Shown piece by piece: positions 26,064 through 35,121 of a DNA stretch of 64,000 nt (position 1 is the stretch's first letter; every line of letters begins with the position of its first letter). Position numbers and translations under genes: made by a program. This DNA is from JBBDSU01 sp040904825 (GTDB lineage: Bacteria; Actinomycetota; Nitriliruptoria; Nitriliruptorales; Nitriliruptoraceae), in contig JBBDSU010000063.1 of assembly GCA_040904825.1 (NCBI GenBank), forward strand, positions 7,401-71,400. Reading direction: 5' to 3'. A model generated the notes under the pieces. It saw only the letters and a program-made list of their open reading frames with translations, did no database searches and was not told the DNA's origin.

Positions 26064-28532
26064 GTGACATTGGCGCCAAGCCTTCGCGCAATCGTCCGGG
26101 CCGCTCTGGACGAGTGGCACACAGGTGCCGGCCGAACCATCACCGAGGACGACGAGACCTACGCGCTGGCTGATGCCCTCACAGCCCTGGCCTCCGGCAG
26201 TCATACCCCGTCGCCACTGTGGCTTGCTTACCAACCCATCGTCGACCTAGCCAACAGTCGCATGGTTGCTACCGAGGCTTTGGTGCGCCCGGGCCCGGCG
26301 CTGGCCCGGCTGCTGCCTGACGCGCCCGCAATCGTGCGGACAGCGGAACGGTCTGGCCTGATTGTCCCGCTCGGTGCATGGGTGATGGCGACCGCGCTGG
26401 TTGACGGCGCCGCATGGCGACAGGCGACCGCACCCGAGCTGCAGATTCACGTCAACGCTTCCCCCCTCGAACTCAAGCATGGCGGCTATCTGGACCGAGT
26501 GACCGAGATGCTCACCTTGACGTCGATGCCGGCCAATGCCTTGGTTGTCGAAGTGACTGAGTCGGCGGCACTCGACCGCGAGGGAGACGCTCAGCATGCG
26601 CTCGTGGCATTGGCTGGGTTCGGTGTTGAAATCGCGCTCGACGACTTTGGCACCGGATTCGCGTCACTCGATTTGCTCGCGGCAACTCCCGCGCGCGTGC
26701 TCAAGCTCGACCGGTCGTTCGTTACGTCGCTCAGCGATGCCGAAACCGTCGGCGACGCTGTGGTCCGCGGCCGCGCGGTGATCACTCAAGCGGCGGTCGG
26801 CATGGCTCGATCACTGGGGCTCGACCTCGTTGGCGAAGGCATCGAGGCTGCCGCCCAAGCTCGGACGCTGATGGGATGGGGCTGCCAGTTCGGGCAGGGC
26901 TACCTGTATGGGCATCCGGTCCCAGCGGACGAACTGGATCTGCGTTCGACTCGCTCGACCGACGGCGCGGTGATTGCCCGCCGCATTCCCCTGTCGCCTG
27001 AGGCCGTTGAGATCGGCATTGCGCTTGCCCGAATCTTGGTCGCCACCGACACGGACAAGGGCGCACTGCGCGCGATGGCGATGTCAGCGGCGACCGTGAT
27101 CTGTTCATCTCTCGGAGTGGACCGCCGTCGTGCCGAAGCAGCACTGCTGTTGACAGCCATTGCCGACGGCAGGCAGCGACTTGGGGACATGCCCGAAGGT
27201 CATGCCGGACTGAGCGACGACCTTTCCGGGTTGCTCGAACGGCTCAATGTGGCGCCGGTGATCCGTCGCGATACCTCGGCTGGGGCGATCGCCCGGACAG
27301 CCTGGGCTGTGGCGACCAGTCGCACGCGCGGTGACGGTGGCCTGGACCCAGCCTTGCTGGCCGCGCATCCTGATCCCAAGGTGCACGCCGAACTGCTCAA
27401 CCGGGTGAGCCACTGGTGGGAAGTTGCGGTGCCCAAAGCTGACGCCCGGGGCGTGTTGCGCGAATTGGAACAGCAATTGAATGCCCGGACCGAGGTTGAT
27501 CATCGGCTCAGATCGTTCGTCGGGCTTGCGCGTGCCATCGGAGCGACTGGATCGCTGTCAGAGGTGCTGGAGATCGCAGCCGAGGAAGGCCGGCGGCTCG
27601 TGGGAGCCTCGACGATTGTCATCACTCGATGGGACTCGCAGCGCGCAACGACAAGGCCGATCGTCGCAGTTGGCGCTACGCACATCCCCCACGAACTCAA
27701 TGAGCACGTGCCGCAAGCCACCTTCCCGTTGTCGACCGCCAGGGTTGCGCAACGAATGATTCATTTTGAGATTCGCGACGAAACCAACGGCGATCCCGGC
27801 GAGCAGGAATTGCTCAAGAGCCTGGGACACGGCTCGAGCGCCAGCGTCCCGATCATTGTTGACGAAGCCGTCTGGGGCGTCACCTACGCGACGACAGCTG
27901 CCGATGCGCCACCTTTTACTCTGGCTGACGGACCGGTACTCAGCGCGGTCGCCAGCTTCCTCGCTGCGGCGATCACCCGCGTCGAGAACTTGGCTCAACT
28001 CGAACAGAGTGTTCACACGGATCAACTGACGGGACTTGCCAACCGTCAGCGCCTCAACACTCACGTTGCGACACTGTTGAGCCATGCATCCAGGGCAACG
28101 CCACTGGCTGCAGCGGTCATTGATCTTGTGGGACTCAAAGACCTCAACCGCCAACATGGTCACGAGTTTGGCGATGCACTGTTACGCGCTACCGCAGGCA
28201 TCCTGCGCACCGCTGTGGCAGATCTGCCTGATGCGCTGGTTGCCCGGCATGGCGGCGACGAATTCTGTCTCGTCGCCAGTGTGAGCAGCGATGACTTGAC
28301 TCAGCGCGTCGTTGAGATCTTGGCTGCCGCCCACGGCGACCCTTCCTTCACCGGCGCGCTGTGTGCCGGCATCGCCGCCGCCCACCCTGATGATCGTCGC
28401 ACTGGCGCCGTTATCAGTCGAGCCGGACAAGTGCAGCGTCAGGCCCTTGCGGCTGGCGCCTTAGTAGCCCGCGACATCTCTGACACACCCTTCGACGGCG
28501 AGATCGTCATCGACATCGTTGCCGCGCCTTAG
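26064..28532 (+). CDS. EAL-GAF-GGDEF cyclic-di-GMP enzyme
   Basis: 822 residues, GTG start. The EAL phosphodiesterase domain comes first (about 50-290) with EAL at 71-73, HVNASPLEL, ESAAL and DDFGTG at 193-198, plus LKLDRSFV and GEGIEA, so all metal and catalytic positions appear kept. A helical region (about 315-470) resembles a degenerate HD-type domain. A GAF-like domain follows (about 480-640), then a GGDEF domain with DQLTGLANR and GGDEF at 730-734. No inhibitory RxxD site is seen before it. No membrane segments. The EAL-first order is the reverse of the common one. It should make and degrade c-di-GMP in the cytosol under control of a GAF ligand. Confidence 0.88.
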   Translation: MTLAPSLRAIVRAALDEWHTGAGRTITEDDETYALADALTALASGSHTPSPLWLAYQPIVDLANSRMVATEALVRPGPALARLLPDAPAIVRTAERSGLIVPLGAWVMATALVDGAAWRQATAPELQIHVNASPLELKHGGYLDRVTEMLTLTSMPANALVVEVTESAALDREGDAQHALVALAGFGVEIALDDFGTGFASLDLLAATPARVLKLDRSFVTSLSDAETVGDAVVRGRAVITQAAVGMARSLGLDLVGEGIEAAAQARTLMGWGCQFGQGYLYGHPVPADELDLRSTRSTDGAVIARRIPLSPEAVEIGIALARILVATDTDKGALRAMAMSAATVICSSLGVDRRRAEAALLLTAIADGRQRLGDMPEGHAGLSDDLSGLLERLNVAPVIRRDTSAGAIARTAWAVATSRTRGDGGLDPALLAAHPDPKVHAELLNRVSHWWEVAVPKADARGVLRELEQQLNARTEVDHRLRSFVGLARAIGATGSLSEVLEIAAEEGRRLVGASTIVITRWDSQRATTRPIVAVGATHIPHELNEHVPQATFPLSTARVAQRMIHFEIRDETNGDPGEQELLKSLGHGSSASVPIIVDEAVWGVTYATTAADAPPFTLADGPVLSAVASFLAAAITRVENLAQLEQSVHTDQLTGLANRQRLNTHVATLLSHASRATPLAAAVIDLVGLKDLNRQHGHEFGDALLRATAGILRTAVADLPDALVARHGGDEFCLVASVSSDDLTQRVVEILAAAHGDPSFTGALCAGIAAAHPDDRRTGAVISRAGQVQRQALAAGALVARDISDTPFDGEIVIDIVAAP

Positions 28533-28553
28533 TGTCGTTCAATAACGGTCGGC

Positions 28554-28586
28554 GCGGCACTGAGCGCAAGCAATTGTCAGCGCCGC
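28554..28586. terminator. stem-loop between convergent genes
   Basis: GCGGC-A-CTGA pairs with TCAG-C-GCCGC with one A/C mismatch and a 13-base loop. It lies between the stop of the c-di-GMP gene and the end of the RadC-like gene and could serve both. No clear T-run. Confidence 0.4.
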
Positions 28587-29159
28587 TCACACAATTCCCC
28601 GCCGAGCCAGGCTGACCCACGAACCATCGCCGACGACCAGATGATCAAGCACCTCGATCCCGATCAGGGATCCAGCACGTACGAGCCTTCGCGTGACTGC
28701 TTCGTCGTCCCGCGAAGGCTCGGGGTCACCTGAGGGATGGTTGTGCGCCAGCACAATCGCGGCGGCGTTGGCGGAGAGCGCATCACGAAACACTTCACGC
28801 GGAGCCATGAACGTGTGGTCGATCGAGCCGACACTGACGGTCGACATCGCTAGCAAACGATGTTTCGTATCGAGCAGTACGGCTAGGCAACGCTCGCGGT
28901 CAGCGCCGGCCAAGCGGGGCACGATGGCGTCTGCTGCCTGTTCTGGCGATGTCACCGCGGGGCGTGAGAGGTGATCCCCGGGACGCACGAAACGATCGCA
29001 GGTAGGGCACGAACCAACCAGGTCCACCTGACCGTGATCCTCGCCGTAACTCCACGCCGGGTTACGACTCGATGGCGCTTGTGCGTCGTCGAGGGTCACC
29101 TGCATCCGTGGGACGACAGCGGTCCCGTTCGTGACAGACGGTGCGGCATCGGTTGACAT
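28587..29159 (-). CDS. RadC-like JAB1/MPN domain protein with CxxC segment
   Basis: 190 residues. The C-terminal two thirds match the RadC domain, including the metal motif HNHPSGDPEPSRDD and the preceding LDTKHRLL and TVSVGSIDHTFMAPREVF. The usual N-terminal helix-hairpin-helix region is missing and is replaced by about 60 residues with a CPTCDRFVRPGDH segment that could bind zinc together with a histidine. The ATG at 29159 has GGAG eight bases upstream; a TTG at 29165 is too close. RadC domains are thought to be metal hydrolases, but the biological role is unsettled. Confidence 0.8.
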   Translation of the reverse strand: MSTDAAPSVTNGTAVVPRMQVTLDDAQAPSSRNPAWSYGEDHGQVDLVGSCPTCDRFVRPGDHLSRPAVTSPEQAADAIVPRLAGADRERCLAVLLDTKHRLLAMSTVSVGSIDHTFMAPREVFRDALSANAAAIVLAHNHPSGDPEPSRDDEAVTRRLVRAGSLIGIEVLDHLVVGDGSWVSLARRGIV

Positions 29160-29292
29160 CAGCAAGGCTCCGTAATCGTGGAGCCCTATCGTGCAGCCGA
29201 TCCCACCGATCGGACCGACGCAACACGCGCAGCCTGGGGATGGCGGTCACGCATGATCGCCAATCCCAAAGCCGCAGCGCGGGCCGCGCCGA

Positions 29293-29703
29293 TCAGAAAC
29301 GACCGGGGAAGAACAACTCAAGCTCGCGGGCGGCGCTGTCATCCGAATCGGAGCCGTGCGCGATGTTCTCACTGATCACGGTGGCAAAATCTCCCCGGAT
29401 GCTCCCCGGAGTCGCCTCAATCGGATTCGTCGCTCCCATGATGGTGCGCAACCCGACAACCACGTCGGGGCCTGTGACACACATGGCGACAAGCGGACCG
29501 GAGGTGATGAATTCAACCAGCTCTGCGAAGAACGGCCGGTCGACATGCTCGGCGTAGTGCTGCTCTGCGAGTTCCCGCTCGAGTGTGCGCAACTCCAGGG
29601 CTTCGATGCGATAGCCCTTGCGCTCGATGCGGGCGATCACCTCGCCCACGAGGCCGCGAGCAACGCCATCTGGCTTGACGAGAATGAGGGTCTTGTCGGT
29701 CAC
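29293..29703 (-). CDS. ndk: nucleoside diphosphate kinase
   Basis: 136 residues, the usual bacterial size. LVKPDGVARGLVG at the N-terminus and the phosphorylated His116 in ISENIAHGSDS are clear. It equilibrates nucleoside triphosphates and diphosphates in the cytosol. GTG start at 29703 with GGAG seven bases upstream. Sits between folC and mreB as in other actinobacteria, with the RadC-like and c-di-GMP genes inserted between ndk and mreB. The 100 bases before it hold short repeats of GCCGGCAGA and AAGTCRCYRGCCGG type near the folC end. Confidence 0.97.
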   Translation of the reverse strand: MTDKTLILVKPDGVARGLVGEVIARIERKGYRIEALELRTLERELAEQHYAEHVDRPFFAELVEFITSGPLVAMCVTGPDVVVGLRTIMGATNPIEATPGSIRGDFATVISENIAHGSDSDDSAARELELFFPGRF

Positions 29704-29804
29704 AGTTGCTCCATCGTCAGATCATCGAAATGTGGTGCCGGCAGATGCCGGCAGGAAGTCGCTAGCCGGAAGTCACCGGCTGAAGCCGCCAGGGTAAACC
29801 AGTC

Positions 29805-31262
29805 TCATCGATCGGTTGCGTCGTCGGCATCGTCAGCGAGATCGAGCCCCGCGACCAGTGCCTCGAACGCTTCCTCGGTGGCTGCCTGGGCGTCATCAGG
29901 CTCTAGCACAACGTCGTCATCGACGTCGTCGATCGGCATGTAGTGATCGCGTGCCGCACCGACGGTGACAAGCGAGCCCGCAACAAGGATGCCGTCACCA
30001 GGTCCCACCATCGACTCAGCCAGCTCAAGCGCGGCCGCGACATCATCGGCGCGTTCCACCGCCACTGCGGTGCCTGCCCAAGCCGCAAGCGCGGCCCGGT
30101 ACATCCTGTCGAGGCTTGCTGCGCGATCCGACGGTGCACGCGTGACCACGACATGTGAGACCGCACCGACCAGTTCGGCCAGAATCGCCTCAACGTCCTT
30201 GTCCTCGAAGCATGCGACCACCAGCATTACTTCTGAGAACCCGAACGATTCGGCCAGCGTGGCAGCGACCGCACGGGCACCGTGAGGATTGTGGGCTCCG
30301 TCGAGGATGACGGTCGGCCCGCGGCGCACAATCTCAAGCCGACCGGGCACCATGACCGCTTCGAGTCCATGGCGCACCACGTCATCGTCCATCGCGGCGA
30401 ACGCTGCGTCAGTGAACGCCGCAAAGGCTGCGACGGCCAGCGCAGCATTGCGGGCCTGGTGCATCCCATGCAACGGCAGCAGGATCTCATCGATGATGCG
30501 GTCGCCGATTCTCAGGGTGACGAGCTGTCCACCGACGGCGACCTGGCGGTCAATGACCTCAAATTCCACGCCGTATCGCCACACCGTCGCGTCAGCGGCG
30601 ACGGCCGCAGCGGATATGACCTCGTCGACCGACTCCACCTGATCCGCCAGCACCACCACGGATCCAGGCTTGATGATTCCAGCCTTTTCCGTCGCGACAG
30701 CCTGCGGAGTGCTGCCAAGCTCGCGATGGTCAAGGTCGATCGCATTGATCACCGCAACATCGCCACGCACGAGGTTGGTCGCATCCCACTTGCCGCCCAT
30801 GCCGACTTCAAACACCCCGACGTCAACTGGGATGTCAGCGAACCACCAGTACGCCATGGCTGTAAGCATCTCGAAGAACGTGACCGTGTCTGCGGCCTGC
30901 CCATCGCGACGACGCACCTGGTCATCGACCAGATCCGCGAAGGCCGCAACCTCGTGATACAGCTGCGCAAACCGGGTAGGTCCGATTGCACGTCCGGCCA
31001 GCGACAGGCGTTCGCGGATGGTCTGAAGATGCGGGGAGGTGTAGGTGCCGGCCGACACGCCAGCGGCAGCGCACAGCGAGCCGATCATCTTGACCGTCGA
31101 GCCCTTGCCGTTGGTGCCCGTGACATGGATAGACGGATAGGCCTGTTGCGGGTCGCCGAGCAAGTCAGCCAGCGCCGTGATGCGTGCGAGGTCTGGGACC
31201 ATCCGGCCCGGACCTCGGGCCAGCAGCGCATCGACAGCTTCAGTGAAGTCTTCGCTCGTCAT
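29805..31262 (-). CDS. folC: folylpolyglutamate/dihydrofolate synthase
   Basis: 485 residues. P-loop VTGTNGKGST at 48-57, folate-binding region with TSPHLQTIRERLSLAG, and the Mur-ligase C-terminal domain (ILDGAHNPHGARA). It adds glutamates to folates and may make dihydrofolate. About 50 residues longer than the E. coli enzyme, because of an acidic C-terminal tail rich in Asp and Glu. Its ATG overlaps the desaturase stop by four bases, so the two are coupled. Confidence 0.93.
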   Translation of the reverse strand: MTSEDFTEAVDALLARGPGRMVPDLARITALADLLGDPQQAYPSIHVTGTNGKGSTVKMIGSLCAAAGVSAGTYTSPHLQTIRERLSLAGRAIGPTRFAQLYHEVAAFADLVDDQVRRRDGQAADTVTFFEMLTAMAYWWFADIPVDVGVFEVGMGGKWDATNLVRGDVAVINAIDLDHRELGSTPQAVATEKAGIIKPGSVVVLADQVESVDEVISAAAVAADATVWRYGVEFEVIDRQVAVGGQLVTLRIGDRIIDEILLPLHGMHQARNAALAVAAFAAFTDAAFAAMDDDVVRHGLEAVMVPGRLEIVRRGPTVILDGAHNPHGARAVAATLAESFGFSEVMLVVACFEDKDVEAILAELVGAVSHVVVTRAPSDRAASLDRMYRAALAAWAGTAVAVERADDVAAALELAESMVGPGDGILVAGSLVTVGAARDHYMPIDDVDDDVVLEPDDAQAATEEAFEALVAGLDLADDADDATDR

Positions 31263-32194
31263 GCGGGCGTGCGCGCTGCCTGGCGTGCCGCACGTGCCGC
31301 TCGCTTGTCTTCGAACCGTGACGCCTGCGCATCAAGCTTGTCAAGGAAGGCGGCAAGCTCGTCTCGGCGCCGCTCAGCAGACTCATCAAGGTTCTCCGCC
31401 TCGAACACCTTCCAATGCCGCAGCAAGGGCCAGACGATCTCGTCGTGATGGATGCGCAGATCGTAGATGCCTGCGCTGGCGATCTGGGCTGACTTCGTCA
31501 GGAAGTTCTTCATGCCTGCACCGGGCATCTCAAAGTTGATGACTTCGTCGACGATGGCCTCGACAGCCGCCGAAGGATCCAGCTGCATCGCCGCACCCAT
31601 CATGTCACGGTAGAAACGCATGTGAAGGTTCTCATCCTTGGCGATGCGGGCCATGATCCGATCGGCAACCGGGTCGTCTGAATACCGTCCCGTGTTCCGA
31701 TGGCTGATGCGCGTCGCGAGTTCCTGGAACGACACGTAGGCCATTCCGTGCAGCGTGCTGTCGTTGTTGCGATCGTAGCCCTGCATGACTTGGGCCATCC
31801 GGGCACGTTCGAGTTCGTACGGGTCGATCGCCCGGGTGACGACGAGGTAATCCCGCAGGACAATCGAGTGACGGCCTTCTTCGGCCGTCCAGCGGTGAAT
31901 CCAGTTGATCCACGCACCGTCGCCTTCACCAAACATGGCGTGGATCTCACGGTGATAGCTCGGCAGATTGTCCTCGGTCATCAGATTGACCTCAAAGGCA
32001 ATCTGGGCGACCCCTGTCAGCCGTGACTGATCCGGTGTCCACGGGTCACGATCGAAGTCACGCCCCACTGAATACGGGATGTAGTCGTGCGGGAACCACT
32101 CTTCAGCGACCTTTTCGTGCACCCGCAACTGCGCATCGGCAACAGGTTCGAGCTCTGCAAGCAATTCGCGGTCAGTGCGACGATGGGCGGCCAC
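31259..32194 (-). CDS. acyl-ACP desaturase (soluble di-iron)
   Basis: 311 residues. Di-iron ligands are visible in three helices: LMTEDNLPSYH near residue 70, WTAEEGRHSIVLRDY near residue 105 and AKDENLHMRFYRD near residue 190. This is the plant and actinobacterial type of soluble desaturase that introduces a cis double bond into acyl-ACP. No transit peptide or membrane helices. A basic, Ala/Arg-rich end follows residue 285. A palindrome in the promoter region suggests repressor control. It sits between valS and folC, an insertion into the usual order. Confidence 0.88.
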   Translation of the reverse strand: MAAHRRTDRELLAELEPVADAQLRVHEKVAEEWFPHDYIPYSVGRDFDRDPWTPDQSRLTGVAQIAFEVNLMTEDNLPSYHREIHAMFGEGDGAWINWIHRWTAEEGRHSIVLRDYLVVTRAIDPYELERARMAQVMQGYDRNNDSTLHGMAYVSFQELATRISHRNTGRYSDDPVADRIMARIAKDENLHMRFYRDMMGAAMQLDPSAAVEAIVDEVINFEMPGAGMKNFLTKSAQIASAGIYDLRIHHDEIVWPLLRHWKVFEAENLDESAERRRDELAAFLDKLDAQASRFEDKRAARAARQAARTPA

Positions 32195-32229
32195 GGGCGA
32201 TCCTCACGTAGAAAGTTCCGAACACTCCC

Positions 32230-32248
32230 TACGCTATCGTAAGTTACG
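32230..32248 (-). promoter_or_regulatory. palindromic operator candidate before the desaturase gene
   Basis: CGTAAGTTACG (32238-32248) is a perfect palindrome around one base, and TACGCTATCGTA (32230-32241) overlaps it as a second inverted repeat. On the minus strand TACGAT within it fits a -10 box, about 40 bases before the ATG at 32194. Such symmetry is typical of TetR-type operators, which often control fatty-acid desaturases; the regulator is not in the window. Confidence 0.4.
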
Positions 32249-32318
32249 GTCGCGTACCTAGACTTTCGCAGCCGATCCCGACGTCCGGATATCGCGCCTC
32301 TGAGACACAGCGCGTCCG

Positions 32319-34859
32319 TCAGTCGTCGATGGCGCCGAGGCTGGTACGTCGCGCTTCGAGTTCCTCGCGCGTGGCGTTGAGTTCGGCATGTCGCGCGCGT
32401 TCTCTTGCGACCACATCCTCAGGCGCCCGCGCGACGAACGATTCGTTGGACAGCTTTCCCGCGACTTTGGCCAGTTCTGCGTCGATTCGTGCGATTTCGC
32501 GGTCAAGGCGGTCAATCTCGGCGCCGATGTCGATCAGATCACGCAGATCAACCTGGGCCTGTCCCCCACCAAACATGATCGTCGAGCGGCCTGGAGCATC
32601 TTCAAGTGCCAGGACGACATCCACTGATGACAGGCGGGCGAGGGTGGCAACCAGCCCACCGTGTTCAGTCAACAGCTCTGCCCGTGCAGAGGTCACCTTG
32701 ACATCAAACCGTGCCGACGGGGCGATGCCATTGAGCGAGCGGAATCGGTTGACCTCGGTCACCAGGCCCTTCAACACGTCAAAATCTCGCTCAATGTCGG
32801 CGTCAGCAAGCCTGCTGTCGGGCGCCGGCCAGTCAGCGACCATGAGCGAATCGGTGCCGCCTGTTGCACCGGTCAGGGCCCGCCACAAGGCTTCGGTGAC
32901 AAACGGCATGAACGGATGGAGCAGGCGCAGCACCCGGTCGAGGACATACGCCAGCACGGACCGGGCAACATCGGCGGCTGCAGGGTCGTCGCCGTAGACG
33001 CGAATCTTGATGGCTTCGAGGTACCAGTCGGCAAACTCATCCCAGACGAAGTGGTAGAGATTGCGCGCTACCACTGGCCAGTCGTAGGCATCGTAGGCCG
33101 CATCAACGTTGGCGTGCATCCGTTCCAATCGTGACAGGATCCAGCGATCCTCGATCGACAGGTCAGCGACCGCTGGCAATGCGCCGGGACGACGACCATC
33201 GAGGTTGGCCAGCGCGAACCGTCCAGCATTCCACAGTTTGTTGGCGAAGCGTTTGGTGCCCTCGACCCATTCTTCTGCCAACGGCACGTCGGTGCCCGGA
33301 GCAGCCGATCGCAGCAGCGCAAACCTTGTGGCGTCAGCGCCATAGGTGTGGATCAGATCAAGCGGATCGATCACATTGCCGAACGACTTCGACATCTTCT
33401 TGCCATGCTCGTCACGCACCAGCCCATGATTGTGCACGACTTTGAAGGGGGCCTTGTCGGTGAACCACAGGCTGATCATCACCATTCGGGACACCCAGAA
33501 GGTGTTGATGTCATAGCCGGTGACCAAGGTCGACGTTGGGAACCAGGTCGACAGCTCAGGCGTGTCATCAGGCCATCCGAACACACTGAACGGCCACAGC
33601 TGCGACGAGAACCACGTGTCGAGCACGTCGTCGTCCTGCAGCCACCCCGGCTCGTCGATGTCCTCACGACAGACGCGGATCTCGCCATCTGGCCCGTACC
33701 ACGCCGGGATGCGGTGCCCCCACCAGATCTGGCGGGAAATGCACCAGTCGTGCAAGTTGTCGAGCCAGTCGAGAAACGGCTTGGTGCTCGATTGGGGAAC
33801 GAACTCGACCGCGCCATCGCGCACCGCCTGTGCCGCCCGCTCAGCCAGCGGCCGCATCGACACGAACCATTGGAGCGACAGTCGAGGNNNNNNNNNNNNN
33901 NNNNNNNNNNNNNNNNNNNNNNNNNNNNNNNNNNNNNNNNNNNNNNNNNNNNNNNNNNNNNNNNNNNNNNNNNNNNNNNNNNNNNNNTCGTGGGCCGGGG
34001 TGATCTTGACAGCTCCCGAACCAAACTCAGGATCGACGTAGTCGTCGGCAATGACCGCAAAGGTGCGGTCCTGGAATGGATGGCGCACATGCCGGCCGAC
34101 GGCGGCTGCCCAACGCTCGTCATCTGGGTGCACCGCGATCGCAGTGTCACCAAGCATCGTCTCCGGCCGGGTGGTAGCTGCCTCCATCCCAACTGGGGCA
34201 TCGCCTGCAGCCTGACCCGTCGCGTCGCGCTCGCCGTCGACGAACGGGTAGATGAACCGGGTCAACTGCCCGTCGACATCTTTGTGCTCAACCTCGATGT
34301 CGGACAGAGCCGTTTCACACCGCGGGCACCAGTTGATCAACCGGTTGCCGCGGTAGATGAGTCCTTGCTCGTAGAGCGCGACGAAGACTTCGCGTACAGC
34401 GCGAGATCGCACCTCGTCGAAGGTGAAAACCTCCCGGCGCCAGTCTGCGGAGGCTCCAAGCTCACGCAACTGGGTGAGGATGGTCCCGCCTGAGGCTGCG
34501 CGGAACTGCCACACACGTTCGATGAAGGCCTCACGACCGAGCGTGTGCCGGTCGGTGCCTTCGGCCGCGAGCAGACGTTCGACGACATTTTGGGTGGCGA
34601 TCCCGGCATGGTCGGTGCCCGGAATCCAGACTGCGTTGCGTCCGCGCATCCGTTCACGGCGGACAAGCACGTCCTGGATGGTGTTGTCGAGCGCATGACC
34701 GACGTGAAGGGAGCCCGTGACATTTGGTGGCGGAATCACGATCGAAAACGGCTCACCATCGTCGTCCGGCTCAGCGTGAAACAGGCCCGCGCCGTCCCAG
34801 TCCTTGTAGAGCTCGGGTTCGACGGTTGCCGGGTCGTAGGCCTTGGGGAGTTCTGTCAT
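32319..34859 (-). CDS. valS: valyl-tRNA synthetase, with internal assembly gap
   Basis: HIGH motif PPNVTGSLHVGHAL near residue 45 and KMSKS in EHGKKMSKSFGN, with the anticodon-binding domain and the C-terminal coiled coil (IDRLDREIARIDAELAKVAG). It charges tRNA-Val and edits threonine. The 100-N gap falls in the editing (CP1) region between GSGAVKITPAH and PRLSLQWFVSM. In related enzymes about 75-95 residues separate these points, so the gap is probably near 230-290 bases and the length given by the window is too short. The frame on both sides is intact. Starts with ATG at 34859. Confidence 0.95.
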   Translation of the reverse strand: MTELPKAYDPATVEPELYKDWDGAGLFHAEPDDDGEPFSIVIPPPNVTGSLHVGHALDNTIQDVLVRRERMRGRNAVWIPGTDHAGIATQNVVERLLAAEGTDRHTLGREAFIERVWQFRAASGGTILTQLRELGASADWRREVFTFDEVRSRAVREVFVALYEQGLIYRGNRLINWCPRCETALSDIEVEHKDVDGQLTRFIYPFVDGERDATGQAAGDAPVGMEAATTRPETMLGDTAIAVHPDDERWAAAVGRHVRHPFQDRTFAVIADDYVDPEFGSGAVKITPAHXXXXXXXXXXXXXXXXXXXXXXXXXXXXXXXXXXPRLSLQWFVSMRPLAERAAQAVRDGAVEFVPQSSTKPFLDWLDNLHDWCISRQIWWGHRIPAWYGPDGEIRVCREDIDEPGWLQDDDVLDTWFSSQLWPFSVFGWPDDTPELSTWFPTSTLVTGYDINTFWVSRMVMISLWFTDKAPFKVVHNHGLVRDEHGKKMSKSFGNVIDPLDLIHTYGADATRFALLRSAAPGTDVPLAEEWVEGTKRFANKLWNAGRFALANLDGRRPGALPAVADLSIEDRWILSRLERMHANVDAAYDAYDWPVVARNLYHFVWDEFADWYLEAIKIRVYGDDPAAADVARSVLAYVLDRVLRLLHPFMPFVTEALWRALTGATGGTDSLMVADWPAPDSRLADADIERDFDVLKGLVTEVNRFRSLNGIAPSARFDVKVTSARAELLTEHGGLVATLARLSSVDVVLALEDAPGRSTIMFGGGQAQVDLRDLIDIGAEIDRLDREIARIDAELAKVAGKLSNESFVARAPEDVVARERARHAELNATREELEARRTSLGAIDD
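33888..33987. other. assembly gap (100 N) inside valS
   Basis: Unlike the other two gaps, the sequences on the two sides do not repeat each other, and conserved valS residues are missing, so real sequence is absent here. Confidence 0.95.
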
Positions 34860-34983
34860 CAGATTCAGCGTCCATCACGGTCGGAAGGCGGGTTGCCCAG
34901 CGCAAGGGCCCGAACAAGCGCCGGACACGGGCAAGGCACGCGCCAGGCAAGAAGCAGGTCGAGCGAGCCTACCTACCGGGCTC

Positions 34984-35014
34984 ACCCAGACGCGTCGACC
35001 AGACGCGCCTGGGT
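34984..35014 (-). terminator. stem-loop after the propeller-like membrane gene
   Basis: ACCCAG-A-CGCG pairs with CGCG-C-CTGGGT with one A/C mismatch, about 100 bases downstream of the stop at 35112. No T-run, so a weak candidate. The remainder of 34860-35111 has no recognisable gene. Confidence 0.35.
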
Positions 35015-35046
35015 GGCGCCTACAACGGCCTCGTCAATCAGTCGCG

Positions 35047-35121
35047 ACGGACAGCGACGTCAACCACCCGTTGCGGACAGCCACGTCGACCACCCGCACC
35101 GGGCAGTCACGTCAGCCCACG
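35047..35121. repeat. imperfect 26-base tandem repeat at a gene 3' end
   Basis: Two and a half copies, starting ACGGACAGCGACGTCAACCA, then GCGGACAGCCACGTCGACCA, then a diverged CCGGGCAGTCACGTCAGCCC. The last copy covers the stop codon of the 35112-35840 gene. Confidence 0.7.

Noticed and set aside
25686..26234. N-terminal extension of the MreB frame by more than 180 codons
   Set aside because: No similarity to MreB and an ordinary start at 25685 gives the full family length.
30282..31448. 388-codon open frame on the plus strand
   Set aside because: Antisense to folC and the desaturase gene, with no recognisable domain.
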